Positions 20,626 to 29,645 of a stretch of DNA of 35,752 bases are shown one piece after another; position 1 is the first letter of the stretch; each line of letters opens with the position of its first letter. Under the pieces are notes generated by a model that saw only the letters and a list, made by a program, of their open reading frames with translations, searched no databases and was not told the DNA's origin. The stretch lies in the IMG/VR virus record IMGVR_UViG_3300030406_002351, positions 1-35,752 of that record; one strand, 5' to 3'. The translations under genes were made by a program, and so were the position numbers. Source of the DNA: a virus.

Positions 20626-21922
20626 CCCAGAAGCGGAGGAGTCCTTACTTGCCTGTTGTCTGTTAGACAATGCTTCTTATGATAGCATTACTAACTTGGT
20701 GTGTGCTGATGATTTCTACAACAACTCCAACAAGATTATATTCAAGGCCATATCAAAGCTATGCTCTGCGGGAGAGGAGTTCTCTGAGATAGAACTTGAC
20801 GAGCTACTCAAGCGTGAGGGTACAGACAGAGAGGCGGGTGGACTGGGTGCCATTATGCACATACAGAGACAGGCTAGTAGTTCCTTGCAGATAACAAGCT
20901 ATGCCAAGATTATAAAAGAGAAGTCTAAGCTACGTCAGATTATACGTACAGCACGCATAGCCATTGAGTCAGCCAGAGAGAACCAAGATGCCGACGTAAT
21001 CATTGCCGACATTGAGAGAGCAGTTACTGCTACCCTAGACAATAACTCAGTTGATGATCCATCTATACGTGTAGCTGCTGAATCCTTGCGTGAAGACTTC
21101 AAGAAGATGGCCGAGGGTACTTACGAAACTTTCGCCCTGCCGACAAGAATCAAACAACTAGATGAGAAGCTTAGTGCGGGCGGGGTAGCCAACGGAGAGG
21201 TTATGGTTGTTGCTGCACCTACATCCTGTGGCAAAACCTGTATAGCTTTGAACATAGCCCTACAGAATGGTGTGAGTCATAACAAGCCTGGTCTATACTT
21301 CTCCTTCGAGATGCAAGCCAAGAGCCTAGCAAAGCGCATGATACAGACCTGCTCTGCTGTAAACCTTAATCAGTTTCAAGATGGTGTACTGACCCCAGAG
21401 AAACAGCAACGTGTATGGGATGCTACCGATAGAGTAGAGAAAGCTCCTATCTTCACAGAGCACTATGTACGCAACGTAGATGAACTACGATCACGTGCTC
21501 GTATGTATAAACGCAAGCACAAGATTGAATGGATAGTTATAGACTACCTACAGCTAGTTCCTTGGAACACTAAACTCAAGAAACACGATGGCATTGCAGA
21601 GGTTAGCCACCAAATAAAACTTATGGCCATGGAGCTTGACCTTCCTGTTATTCTTTTAGCACAGGTAAACAGAGAGGGAGCAAAGCGTGAGACTGGCATT
21701 ACTCTGTATGACTTGAAAGACTCTGGTGACATCGAGAACGACGCAGACATTATCCTATTGCTATGGCCTAACGGGTCAGATACAAAGGAGGCAACAGTTC
21801 ACGACGATCCAGTAAATGGGGTACACATATCTATCAAGTATAATATAGCAAAGCAACGTGAAGGGGAGCGTGACCAGTACGGCAAGTTTGTCTTCCAAAA
21901 CCACATAGGCAGGTTTAGTTAA
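20609..21922 (+). CDS. dnaB: DnaB-type replicative helicase
   Basis: The 437-aa hexameric helicase unwinds DNA at the fork. An N-terminal DnaB domain (PEAEESLLACCLLDNASYD) is followed by the RecA-like motor with Walker A APTSCGKT (about 203-210), Walker B IVIDYLQL, ILLAQVNREG and DLKDSGDIENDADIILLLW, the DnaB-family motifs in order. The C-terminus is KYNIAKQREGERDQYGKF with an arginine finger-like end. It has no primase domain, and no primase or polymerase gene is visible in the window, so it probably works with the host polymerase. Confidence 0.9.
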   Translation: MDQPHSPEAEESLLACCLLDNASYDSITNLVCADDFYNNSNKIIFKAISKLCSAGEEFSEIELDELLKREGTDREAGGLGAIMHIQRQASSSLQITSYAKIIKEKSKLRQIIRTARIAIESARENQDADVIIADIERAVTATLDNNSVDDPSIRVAAESLREDFKKMAEGTYETFALPTRIKQLDEKLSAGGVANGEVMVVAAPTSCGKTCIALNIALQNGVSHNKPGLYFSFEMQAKSLAKRMIQTCSAVNLNQFQDGVLTPEKQQRVWDATDRVEKAPIFTEHYVRNVDELRSRARMYKRKHKIEWIVIDYLQLVPWNTKLKKHDGIAEVSHQIKLMAMELDLPVILLAQVNREGAKRETGITLYDLKDSGDIENDADIILLLWPNGSDTKEATVHDDPVNGVHISIKYNIAKQREGERDQYGKFVFQNHIGRFS

Positions 21923-21938
21923 TCTCACTAACATAAAT

Positions 21939-22766
21939 ATGACACAGCAAAACTTAACACAGAAGCAGGCATATCACCTCTATTTAGAGGGTCTCACATA
22001 CAAACAAATCGCTGACGAATACGGAACAAGTTCAGAGGCTGTGCGATCTAAGATTAGACGATACAAAGCCACTATACCCGCAGCAATGGGAACTGAAAGA
22101 GTTCTAGTTATAGCTGACACTCATTGCCCTGCCATGCACCCTGGATACATACATTTCTTAGTATCTATCTTTCACAAACACAAGTGTACACGTGTTGTTC
22201 ACATTGGTGACCTAGTGGACTGGAACGCTATCAGTTACCACGAAAAAGATCCAACCATGCCTAGTGCAGCAGATGAGTTTGTAGAGGCTTCTATGCAAGT
22301 TAGAGCCTTGCACAGAGCTTTCCCAGAGGTAGACTACCTTGTTGGCAATCACTCGGCCCTACCAGAGCGTAAGGCACAGAGTGTTGGACTACCACCAGAA
22401 GTAATACTTAATTTTAAAACACTATGGGGACTTGACGGATGGAACATACATCCTAGATTCACTGACCTAGTGATTGATAATGTTATATACAGACACGGAG
22501 ACAAAGAAAAGGGAGGACAGATGTCGGCACTAAAGAATGCACAAGCCCAATTCAAGTCTCTAGTTATGGGACACTACCACGCACAAGCTGGTATCAACTA
22601 CCACGCTAACCAAGATGATATTGTTTTTGGTATGAATGTAGGCTGTGGTGTAGATCACGATCACCCTGCTATGAACTACGGACGTATATACGCTGCCAAG
22701 CCTATTGTGGGCTGTGGTGTAGTTTATTCTTCCAAACTTGCTTTCTTTGAACCAATGTTTATCTAA
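21939..22766 (+). CDS. Metallophosphoesterase with N-terminal helix-turn-helix
   Basis: A 275-aa calcineurin-like phosphoesterase. The active-site motifs are present in order: DTH (60-62), GDLVD (90-94), GNH (136-138), RHGDK (185-189) and GHYH (211-214). The first 45 residues form a separate domain with a helix-turn-helix (LTYKQIADEYGTSSEAVRSK), an unusual addition for this family in phages. Substrate cannot be read from sequence; nucleic acid or nucleotide is plausible given its operon with the helicase. Confidence 0.85.
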   Translation: MTQQNLTQKQAYHLYLEGLTYKQIADEYGTSSEAVRSKIRRYKATIPAAMGTERVLVIADTHCPAMHPGYIHFLVSIFHKHKCTRVVHIGDLVDWNAISYHEKDPTMPSAADEFVEASMQVRALHRAFPEVDYLVGNHSALPERKAQSVGLPPEVILNFKTLWGLDGWNIHPRFTDLVIDNVIYRHGDKEKGGQMSALKNAQAQFKSLVMGHYHAQAGINYHANQDDIVFGMNVGCGVDHDHPAMNYGRIYAAKPIVGCGVVYSSKLAFFEPMFI

Positions 22767-22774
22767 CCAATATT

Positions 22775-22999
22775 ATGCTATACGAACACAAAATAGAAAT
22801 GGATACCTGCGGTGGCGACACAGCCAATGTCACTGTTGAATTTGAAGCCGACAAACCATCATCTAGAGACGCAGAGGTTGATGGCTTATACTACCTTGAG
22901 TCTGACGCACCTCTGTGTAGAGATGACATAATAGATATGTTTGAGTGGATCGAGCAGGACAGTTCCGAGTGGCAACTAATTTCACGTAATACAAAATAA
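22775..22999 (+). CDS. Unknown acidic protein, 74 aa
   Basis: A small acidic beta-alpha product (MLYEHKIEMDTCGGDTANVT, then RDDIIDMFEWIEQDSSEWQL). Two Cys residues but no zinc pattern. Its stop abuts the start of the next gene at 23000. Confidence 0.62.
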   Translation: MLYEHKIEMDTCGGDTANVTVEFEADKPSSRDAEVDGLYYLESDAPLCRDDIIDMFEWIEQDSSEWQLISRNTK

Positions 23000-23197
23000 A
23001 TGCAAGAACCCAAGACCCAATCCGTATTCAAGATTAACTCAGAAGAAATTCTAGCTAAAGGACTGGAGGCTATGACCAAATCATGTGAGGCCTTAACCAA
23101 GCAGAACGAAACACTAAACAAAGATATAGAGAATTTAAAAAAGAAGATTGATATACTTCAAGATCGTCTCCTATCTAATGCGGAGGAACGAGAATAA
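23000..23197 (+). CDS. Small coiled-coil protein, 65 aa
   Basis: A heptad-rich helix (LEAMTKSCEALTKQNETLNK, DIENLKKKIDILQDRLLSNA) ending the early arm. The start follows directly on the previous stop. Function unknown; it resembles the 17509 coiled-coil gene in build, not in sequence. Confidence 0.62.
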   Translation: MQEPKTQSVFKINSEEILAKGLEAMTKSCEALTKQNETLNKDIENLKKKIDILQDRLLSNAEERE

Positions 23198-23323
23198 TTT
23201 TGTAGGGTTTACTGGTTCCTACAGAAAGAGTAAGTCGTGAGTGCTTCAGGAGGGGTTGTATTATTTGCCCGAATTAGAGTTGCCGTCAGCCAGCTTTCCA
23301 ACCACGACGCTGACACTTTTAAT
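23198..23323. terminator. Convergent junction with several inverted repeats
   Basis: Between the end of the early arm and the end of the late arm. TGTAGG pairs with CCTACA (about 23209-23232). GTCAGC (23285-23290) pairs with GCTGAC (23309-23314), followed by ACTTTTAATTT, a weak terminator for the plus strand. GAATTAG (23271-23277) is complementary to CTAATTC (23337-23343), and GGGG-TTG-TATTAT (23252-23264) nearly to ATAATACCCC (23328-23337). It may stop both transcripts. Confidence 0.45.
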
Positions 23324-26300
23324 TTAGATAATACCCCTAATTCTTAGGGCTTGAATTACAACGTCTGAGATCAATCCCCTACGCCTAAAATCGTTTATCA
23401 TACTAGGATTTTTGGACAGATAGTCAACCTTCTCATCTGTATCCATGTTGCGTATAATTAAGTCTTTTTCGCTAAACCCCTTTTTTGCACTCTTCTGCTC
23501 TCTGAGCCACATAGCCTTTAGCCTCTTGCCAACAACAGGGTCGGATCGAAGATACCTATTTATGTTAACGAGCTTCTCTTGCATTGTATCTCCTTGTTCG
23601 TTATATATGTCCGATGTAGATTTTTTCAAAGCCCTTGGCAAGTCAGATGGAGAGTTGTCTAATATTTCTAATATTCTTTTGGACGAAACTTTTGCGTCTT
23701 TAAATATTTTTATACGGTCGTTTTCGTCATACCCCAACTCAATTAAGCTTTGGTTATTCTTGGACAAAGCAGCGAATGCGTCTGAGTAAATCTTGTTGGC
23801 TTTCTCGTACTCTTGATTTAACTCTGCCTCTGATGGTTCTCCAAATTTTAATAAGCTGTTGTAGTCTGACTTAGCCTCATTGGATAAAGTGTTGGTGTTT
23901 CTAATTGTAAACATTGCAGCCTTACTTACATCAAATGGATTAATTCGTGCTCCCAGTTGCCTTGCTCCTACCTCCTTTAGCGTCAAATCACCTTTGCCCA
24001 GGCGAGCCTTCTTTAACTTCTTTAGTTCCCTGCTGAACCCAGGCTCAAATGATTCCTTCAAAAAGAACCCCAAGCGTTCTTTGGCTTGATCTAACTCGTT
24101 TATCTGTTTTGATATTTTTTCCCCACGCTCATCTAAGTTCATTATTGATTGGTACGCTGATTGAAATATAAAAGAACCTTCTCCTACTAGTTCCTCTGAT
24201 AGTAGCCCAATAAGTGATTGTTCGCTGTCTCCGTTTAAACCCGCTTTTAGTGCTGACAAAGCAAGTGCGTGCGGCACTACATAACTAGGGTTAGCAGTCC
24301 ATCCCGTGCGCCCCCCATCGTCTAACTTAACCAACAAGTCTCTGTTCTTATCGTAAGATGCGTAGACAACGTCACGTAGGGCTTCTTCTTTTTTATCGTC
24401 TACCCCTGAAGCAGCTTTAACTCCCTCAATAGCAGCGTAGGTTCCTCCGTACACCCCAAGCAAAGAAGCAAGTCTCTTGGTTCCTTCAACTCTCATTTTA
24501 GCTACATTGGCTGCTCCAAGTTCTGCAAACTCTTCTCCAAAGTTACCTGCTAACATACGAGCAATAATCTTACCTTGGTTGTATTGGTTCCTGGCAAACT
24601 CGGCAGTAAACGATGCGAACTGTGGCATAACGCCCCAACGAGAAAGAGTACGTACCACATTGCTCAACTTGTCGTAATTTTGGTAAGTATCATTAATCAT
24701 CATTGCTGCCTGCTTCTTAATAACCTCCTCACTAGCGTTTGGAAACATCTTGCGTATGGCTTGTTGATTAGCCTTCCAACCTACGTACCTACCAAGAGTA
24801 TCGGGTACTTGGTATGCTTTACCAACTGGATCTAGTCCTTTCTGTAACCACTTGGAGAACGGGCCTGCATTTAATGTTGACCTAAGGTCTGACTCTAAGA
24901 CATTGGCATTCTTGATACCATACTTGGACATCTCTTCTATTTCGTCTAGAAGTGCTTTACGAGCCTTTGGGGTATTTTCTAACCCCTCCAACGCACGAGA
25001 AACTAAAGGAACATCAGCTAATGCTAGACGTAGTCCACGACTCCCCTCTTTGATTGAGAAAGGGTTAATCCCCATACCTAGTAAGTTGGCAGAATTACCA
25101 TATACCTGTACAGGATAAGCTACAGTATTAAATAACACCTTTGCCCCCTTGGACAAACCAACACCAGCTCCATATAAATCTCGTAGCCCGTTAAGGAATA
25201 TATTGTCCATCTTCTCCGAGCCATTACTAACATACAATTCGTTTAGTGCTACCTGAACCTGTGGGTATGCGTATAAGCCAGAACCCTCTGGGCCTGATCC
25301 TCTTAATACAAGCTCGACCATTTCATCATCTACCTTAGTGGTAGAAGCTACCCCAGCGTCAACTAACTCTTTTCCAAGAATAAGATTAGTTCTTTCTCTT
25401 GCCACTGATTTAGCAATACCAGTTAGTGTTCCCCTCATGCGTTCTACGGGATCTTTTATTTCTCCTAACCAAGCTTTTTCCGCTTCACCAGGGGTCTTTC
25501 TTTTCTTAAATACAGAATCTATTCCATTTCCTAAAAATCTTCTTGGGTCTTCTTTTTTGGTAGAGGCAAAGCTGTCTTCTAGTCTCTTCAGGTGTTTATT
25601 TGCATTGGCTGATGCTGTATCAAAATCTTGACCCCTTTTCATGTTAGCCTCAGTCAATTCATTTATAGCCGCTTGTTTTTGTTTTGCTGAGGGCTTGTAG
25701 TTGGGGTCTAGAAAAGCCTTATACTCTCTCCTAGCGTAACGCTGGCTTGAGTTCATTGAGTCGTTTATAATATCCCTTAGTTTTTTTCTCGCTTCGTCAT
25801 CTGCGGATTTATAGGCCCCTTCATCAAGTAGTTTTATGGCCTCCTTCTGCAACGCTACCCTAGCTTCATTATACTTTTCTAAATCAGCACCAAGAACCCT
25901 AGCTACATCATCTGACATCTCGCCAGTATCTAAAAATTTATTGATAGGTGCTTCTAATGACGGATCTTTCTTTATTGCCCTTGCAACCTTAGCTCCAATC
26001 CTGCCAGCAAGCTCTTCGGCTGTTTTAATAGTTCTTGAAAAATCAATAGTAGCTTGTTGTGCTTTTTTACCTACAACCTTAGAGGGTGCAACAGAGGCTA
26101 GTATTCTCCCCATGTTACCAAGGTTTGCTTGGGGCTGTGTTAGAGCTTGTGCCGCTGCCTTGCCCCTTGCTCCATCCTTAGTTTCTTGTATGCTCCTTAG
26201 TAGTATTTCTCGCCCAAACTCTATGTCATCAGAAGCATCTTTCGGAAAGAATGATAAATCCTTGAATGTAATCTCTTCTCTAGCAACAGCATCATCTATT

Positions 26301-26938
26301 TGTTGTGGTGTCTTACCTGCAAACTTCTGTCCAATCTTAGTAGTCACACCACCGAGAGCACCACCAAATAACGCACCTGCTCCACCAAACTGAACTAGTT
26401 CTTCTGCTGTGGGCAGACGGCCTTCATCTATAACAGCCCTTGCTGTAGCGTCTGTAACGCCAAATGCAGCCCCTTTAGCAGCTTCTCTGGTTGCAACCTT
26501 ACCAAGGCTCATAGCTCCCTTTATTCCCTTACCTACGCCCCCAGGAATAGCACCGATAGCAGCAGCAGCCATAGCTCGACCTATAGACTTGTCCTCTTGT
26601 CCTTCGACATCTTGGGCAAACAAGCTACCAAAAAATGAGGCTGTTGCTCCACCTATTACAGAACCAGCTAACGCTCCAGCAGCTGTACCAGCACCAGGAA
26701 CTATAGACCCCAACGCACCACCAAGAATAGCACCAAGTGCAGAGCCACCAACGCCAGCTCCTACTTCTATGCCTACACCTTTTAGTATATCTTCAACGCT
26801 AGGTTCTTCGTCTTCTTCTTCAATAGTTTCAAATACATTTCTTTGAGAAACTATGTCGTCAAATATATCCCTCTGAGAAACTATGTCGTCAAAGACATCG
26901 CTTTGCTCAGAGTAAAGCGTGTCAAATATATCTGCCAT
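23324..26938 (-). CDS. Very large internal virion / DNA-ejection protein candidate, 1204 aa
   Basis: The longest gene in the genome, at the end of the late arm. The N-terminus has ten-residue repeats (DVFDDIVSQR, DIFDDIVSQR, and diverged flanking copies), then a long Gly/Ala-rich hydrophobic stretch with GxxxG motifs (about 48-115) able to enter membranes, then charged helical regions for the rest of the length. A segment around MINDTYQNYDKLSNVVRTLS, then VMPQFASFTAEFARNQYNQG resembles the region found in large inner core proteins of marine short-tailed phages. Such proteins leave the head at infection and carry DNA across the envelope. Tape-measure function is less likely, since no long tail module is seen. 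Confidence 0.62.
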   Translation of the reverse strand: MADIFDTLYSEQSDVFDDIVSQRDIFDDIVSQRNVFETIEEEDEEPSVEDILKGVGIEVGAGVGGSALGAILGGALGSIVPGAGTAAGALAGSVIGGATASFFGSLFAQDVEGQEDKSIGRAMAAAAIGAIPGGVGKGIKGAMSLGKVATREAAKGAAFGVTDATARAVIDEGRLPTAEELVQFGGAGALFGGALGGVTTKIGQKFAGKTPQQIDDAVAREEITFKDLSFFPKDASDDIEFGREILLRSIQETKDGARGKAAAQALTQPQANLGNMGRILASVAPSKVVGKKAQQATIDFSRTIKTAEELAGRIGAKVARAIKKDPSLEAPINKFLDTGEMSDDVARVLGADLEKYNEARVALQKEAIKLLDEGAYKSADDEARKKLRDIINDSMNSSQRYARREYKAFLDPNYKPSAKQKQAAINELTEANMKRGQDFDTASANANKHLKRLEDSFASTKKEDPRRFLGNGIDSVFKKRKTPGEAEKAWLGEIKDPVERMRGTLTGIAKSVARERTNLILGKELVDAGVASTTKVDDEMVELVLRGSGPEGSGLYAYPQVQVALNELYVSNGSEKMDNIFLNGLRDLYGAGVGLSKGAKVLFNTVAYPVQVYGNSANLLGMGINPFSIKEGSRGLRLALADVPLVSRALEGLENTPKARKALLDEIEEMSKYGIKNANVLESDLRSTLNAGPFSKWLQKGLDPVGKAYQVPDTLGRYVGWKANQQAIRKMFPNASEEVIKKQAAMMINDTYQNYDKLSNVVRTLSRWGVMPQFASFTAEFARNQYNQGKIIARMLAGNFGEEFAELGAANVAKMRVEGTKRLASLLGVYGGTYAAIEGVKAASGVDDKKEEALRDVVYASYDKNRDLLVKLDDGGRTGWTANPSYVVPHALALSALKAGLNGDSEQSLIGLLSEELVGEGSFIFQSAYQSIMNLDERGEKISKQINELDQAKERLGFFLKESFEPGFSRELKKLKKARLGKGDLTLKEVGARQLGARINPFDVSKAAMFTIRNTNTLSNEAKSDYNSLLKFGEPSEAELNQEYEKANKIYSDAFAALSKNNQSLIELGYDENDRIKIFKDAKVSSKRILEILDNSPSDLPRALKKSTSDIYNEQGDTMQEKLVNINRYLRSDPVVGKRLKAMWLREQKSAKKGFSEKDLIIRNMDTDEKVDYLSKNPSMINDFRRRGLISDVVIQALRIRGII

Positions 26939-28338
26939 TAAAAAGTAAACCCTCTTTCTCTCGCTATCCGCCTAGCCTCTTCTGGGTCTCCGTTAGCCTC
27001 GTCTAATATAGCTTCGGCTGTTTCTCTATCTAATAATTTTTCATCATTAGGTGTATTTGTCGTAGTCACAGGGGTGGGTGTATTTGGTTCTGTAAACAGT
27101 TTCTTAATGTCTCCACCCATTCCATCAATAATATAGAGAGTAGCTTGTTCTTCAGTAAGACGACCATCCCTAATAAACAGCTCTGCAACCGTAACTAAGT
27201 CTTGGTATTTCTCAGTTTGTGTTTTCCTGTATTCATCTAACCTAGCCTGAGCTACATCGTTGTTAAGTCTCTTTCCTTCATTAGCAAGTCTATTAGCCTC
27301 TCTAAGAGCTTTTTCTGGGCCGCTGTTGTACTCTGCTTGCAGCTGTCTTATACGCTCGTTATAGGTCTTCATACTTTCTTTTCTACCACTATAGTATTCT
27401 CTTCTAGCAATAAGCTTACGAGCCTCTTCAAAGGTCATATCTCTGCCTACTCCAGAACCTCCTGCTTCCGCTCTTGCCCTGCCCTCTAGAGTTTTACTTC
27501 TAGCAAGTCGTGTATCACGTTCAGTTTGAGTTTCGCCAGGCTGTCTTTCCCTGTCACGAAGCCTCTGCTCTCTAGCAGCAGATTCAGTAAAGAAACTGCT
27601 TCTACCATCAGGAACAAATGTATCTTCAGTTGCAACTTCTGGTGGTAGTGCGTTTTGTATATCTTCTAGGCTTGGAACAGTAAAGCCCATAGTCTCGGCT
27701 AGTAAGTTAGAAGGAACTGTAACTGATCCCTCATCAACGTCGAATGTCCTTGTTCCTCTTCCTTTGCCAAACGCAGAAGCAACATCTTGATTAGCTCTAA
27801 TAGTGCGAACCTCCCCACTTGGTAAGACAAAGGATGCCTCTTCTGGTGACAGAGGTTGCTGTTCAAGAATAGGTTCCCTGTAATCCAACATAGGATTAAT
27901 GCCAGATTGTCCAATCTTTATTACGTGGCCGATCGCCCTTTGTTCATCTAGGAAACTACATTGCTCTGGAGTTACATCAGTACCATAATTGCCTTTGCAT
28001 TCATTTTCTCTATCAATACTTCCAAATTCACTTAATCCAAATAATTCTTCTTGATTTGGTCCTCCTGGATTTATTATTGGATCAGGAGAAAAAAAAGGAA
28101 GTTGCTCACGTGCATCACTATATGCTTCCCCAAAAGAGGGTCGGGTCGGATTTCCTAAATAATCAACAGCAGCCAGTCCAATTTGACCAATAGCTGTAGA
28201 GGGAGCAGAAACAACTTCGCCAGTAGTTTTTAATAAATCTAAAATATCTTGCCCAAATCCTAATATTCTAGACTGACTTGGTGATGCTTGGTTATTGTCG
28301 CTAAAGTCAAGTGAACCAAAATTAAAGTTTGTGGCCAT
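26938..28338 (-). CDS. Candidate internal virion protein, 466 aa
   Basis: A hydrophilic, Glu/Arg/Gln-rich protein. The N-terminal part is low in structure with Gly/Pro/Asp segments, and the second half is charged helical (FEEARKLIARREYYSGRKES, EYNSGPEKALREANRLANEG). No enzymatic motif. Its start context is AAACATAAAATATT before ATG. It sits directly ahead of the 1204-aa gene with one base of overlap, and the two are likely partners, as in other short-tailed phages with stacked core proteins. The class is inferred from position and composition. Confidence 0.5.
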   Translation of the reverse strand: MATNFNFGSLDFSDNNQASPSQSRILGFGQDILDLLKTTGEVVSAPSTAIGQIGLAAVDYLGNPTRPSFGEAYSDAREQLPFFSPDPIINPGGPNQEELFGLSEFGSIDRENECKGNYGTDVTPEQCSFLDEQRAIGHVIKIGQSGINPMLDYREPILEQQPLSPEEASFVLPSGEVRTIRANQDVASAFGKGRGTRTFDVDEGSVTVPSNLLAETMGFTVPSLEDIQNALPPEVATEDTFVPDGRSSFFTESAAREQRLRDRERQPGETQTERDTRLARSKTLEGRARAEAGGSGVGRDMTFEEARKLIARREYYSGRKESMKTYNERIRQLQAEYNSGPEKALREANRLANEGKRLNNDVAQARLDEYRKTQTEKYQDLVTVAELFIRDGRLTEEQATLYIIDGMGGDIKKLFTEPNTPTPVTTTNTPNDEKLLDRETAEAILDEANGDPEEARRIARERGFTF

Positions 28339-28390
28339 AATATTTTATGTTTCAATTAAATATTTATAAGGATACGGGGGGTAGTTTTGC

Positions 28391-29170
28391 TTAGTTACGT
28401 CTTCCATAGCCATAAGTTTTATTAAATTCATCAATTCGTGACTGTTGTGCCTTTAATTTATCCATTCTTATCTGATCAACCTTTGTTAAACCTGGAGTAA
28501 ATGTATTTCCAGATGGCCCACCATAAGTCCCTAAAAACTGACCTTCAGACCCAAACAAACTGTCTCCACGTCGCGTAAGAGTGCCAGCGGGCCTAGAGGA
28601 CTGCGGTACAGGTCTCGGTGCTGCTGGTATATTTCCAAATGGATTTAAAGCTTGTCCTGTAGACGCTTCACGCAACCGCTGGAGTTCACCTTGTTGTGGT
28701 TTGTTGGTTGCAAAATTAAATATTACCCCTGGAATATCGTCTTGGTTAAAATTACCAGACGCAATATTTCTTTGAATGTAAGACCGCACGTCATCTATGC
28801 CCGCTTGACCTGGTTCACCAAATAACGTATATGAAGCATAAAGATTTTGTAAGCCTTGGATTGCGCTCTGTTTTCTGTCTCTCTTTCTTTGAGATTCTAA
28901 TTCTCTTGCTCTCTGTTTCTGTTGTGCTTCTGCCCTGCTCTGTTCGGCTTTTCTTTTTCTTTCTGCTGCGTATCTAGTTAGTCCCCCAGTTTGAGGATTA
29001 AAATCAAAAGCACTAACACCAAGAGGTCTAATAAAAGTGCCGTCGTCACGACGTGAAACCATGCCAAAATCTGTTTCTACAGGTTGGAATCTTGATGGGC
29101 GAGGTGGTTGCCCCGCGTACTTTCCTTGTCCCAAAACTTTGTCGAAAAAATCCCTTGTTGATGTTGCCAT
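28391..29170 (-). CDS. Virion-associated protein, 259 aa, with LFGS module
   Basis: An Arg/Gln-rich protein, with a central charged helix (YAAERKRKAEQSRAEAQQKQ) and a low-complexity Pro-rich part before the C-terminus. The end carries SLFGSEGQFLGTYGG and then a helix (RMDKLKAQQSRIDEFNKTYG). The same module occurs in the neighbouring 142-aa protein. Possibly an internal core or tail accessory protein; unknown family. Leader TAAATAAAATATATT. Confidence 0.5.
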   Translation of the reverse strand: MATSTRDFFDKVLGQGKYAGQPPRPSRFQPVETDFGMVSRRDDGTFIRPLGVSAFDFNPQTGGLTRYAAERKRKAEQSRAEAQQKQRARELESQRKRDRKQSAIQGLQNLYASYTLFGEPGQAGIDDVRSYIQRNIASGNFNQDDIPGVIFNFATNKPQQGELQRLREASTGQALNPFGNIPAAPRPVPQSSRPAGTLTRRGDSLFGSEGQFLGTYGGPSGNTFTPGLTKVDQIRMDKLKAQQSRIDEFNKTYGYGRRN

Positions 29171-29178
29171 AATATATT

Positions 29179-29607
29179 TTATTTATAGTACGTAAACTGC
29201 CCGTTGACACGCGAAACCCCTTGCTCACCGTACAACCTATCTTCTTCTTCCGCAGTCAAAAGGGGTTGCCCTAATTCAGATCTGCCTTCGTTCATTTTGT
29301 CTATTTTTTCTTGTGCTTTAGCTTGAGCTTGGGCTAAGTCTGATTTATTAGTGTTCAACACGCTAACTCCACCTAAACCTGTTTCCATAGTTCCTAACAA
29401 TGTGCCGCCAGAACCAAACAGTTGACCTCCTTCCTGATCTACCGTTTCTCCCATCAAATCAAAGGCTAGTTTTTTATCTCTTTCTTCCTTCTCTCTTACC
29501 ATTCTTGAAATTTCTCCTGGACTCATCATTCCGTATTGGTCCTTAAATGTCTTTTGAGGAAATTTTGTCCCAAATAATCCTCCGTTGTTTGTTGGAAATC
29601 CTATCAT
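29179..29607 (-). CDS. Virion-associated protein, 142 aa, with LFGS module
   Basis: Begins MIGFPTNNGGLFGTKFPQKT, continues with a charged helix (EISRMVREKEERDKKLAFDL) and contains GGQLFGSGGTLLGT, then a helix (AQAKAQEKIDKMNEGRSEL) and EEEDRLYGEQGVSRVNGQFT. The LFGS-x-G-x-x-LGT plus helix block is shared with the following 259-aa protein. A short 8-base gap separates them. Structural role inferred from position. Confidence 0.5.
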   Translation of the reverse strand: MIGFPTNNGGLFGTKFPQKTFKDQYGMMSPGEISRMVREKEERDKKLAFDLMGETVDQEGGQLFGSGGTLLGTMETGLGGVSVLNTNKSDLAQAQAKAQEKIDKMNEGRSELGQPLLTAEEEDRLYGEQGVSRVNGQFTYYK

Positions 29608-29645
29608 TGCGTTTATATATTATTCTATTGTATCATAGCTGTGAA

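Noticed and set aside
25836-26846. Long plus-strand ORFs opposite the 1204-aa gene
   Set aside because: They are antisense shadows: Ala/Pro/Ser-rich, no leader, and the minus-strand frame is continuous with clear protein-like features.
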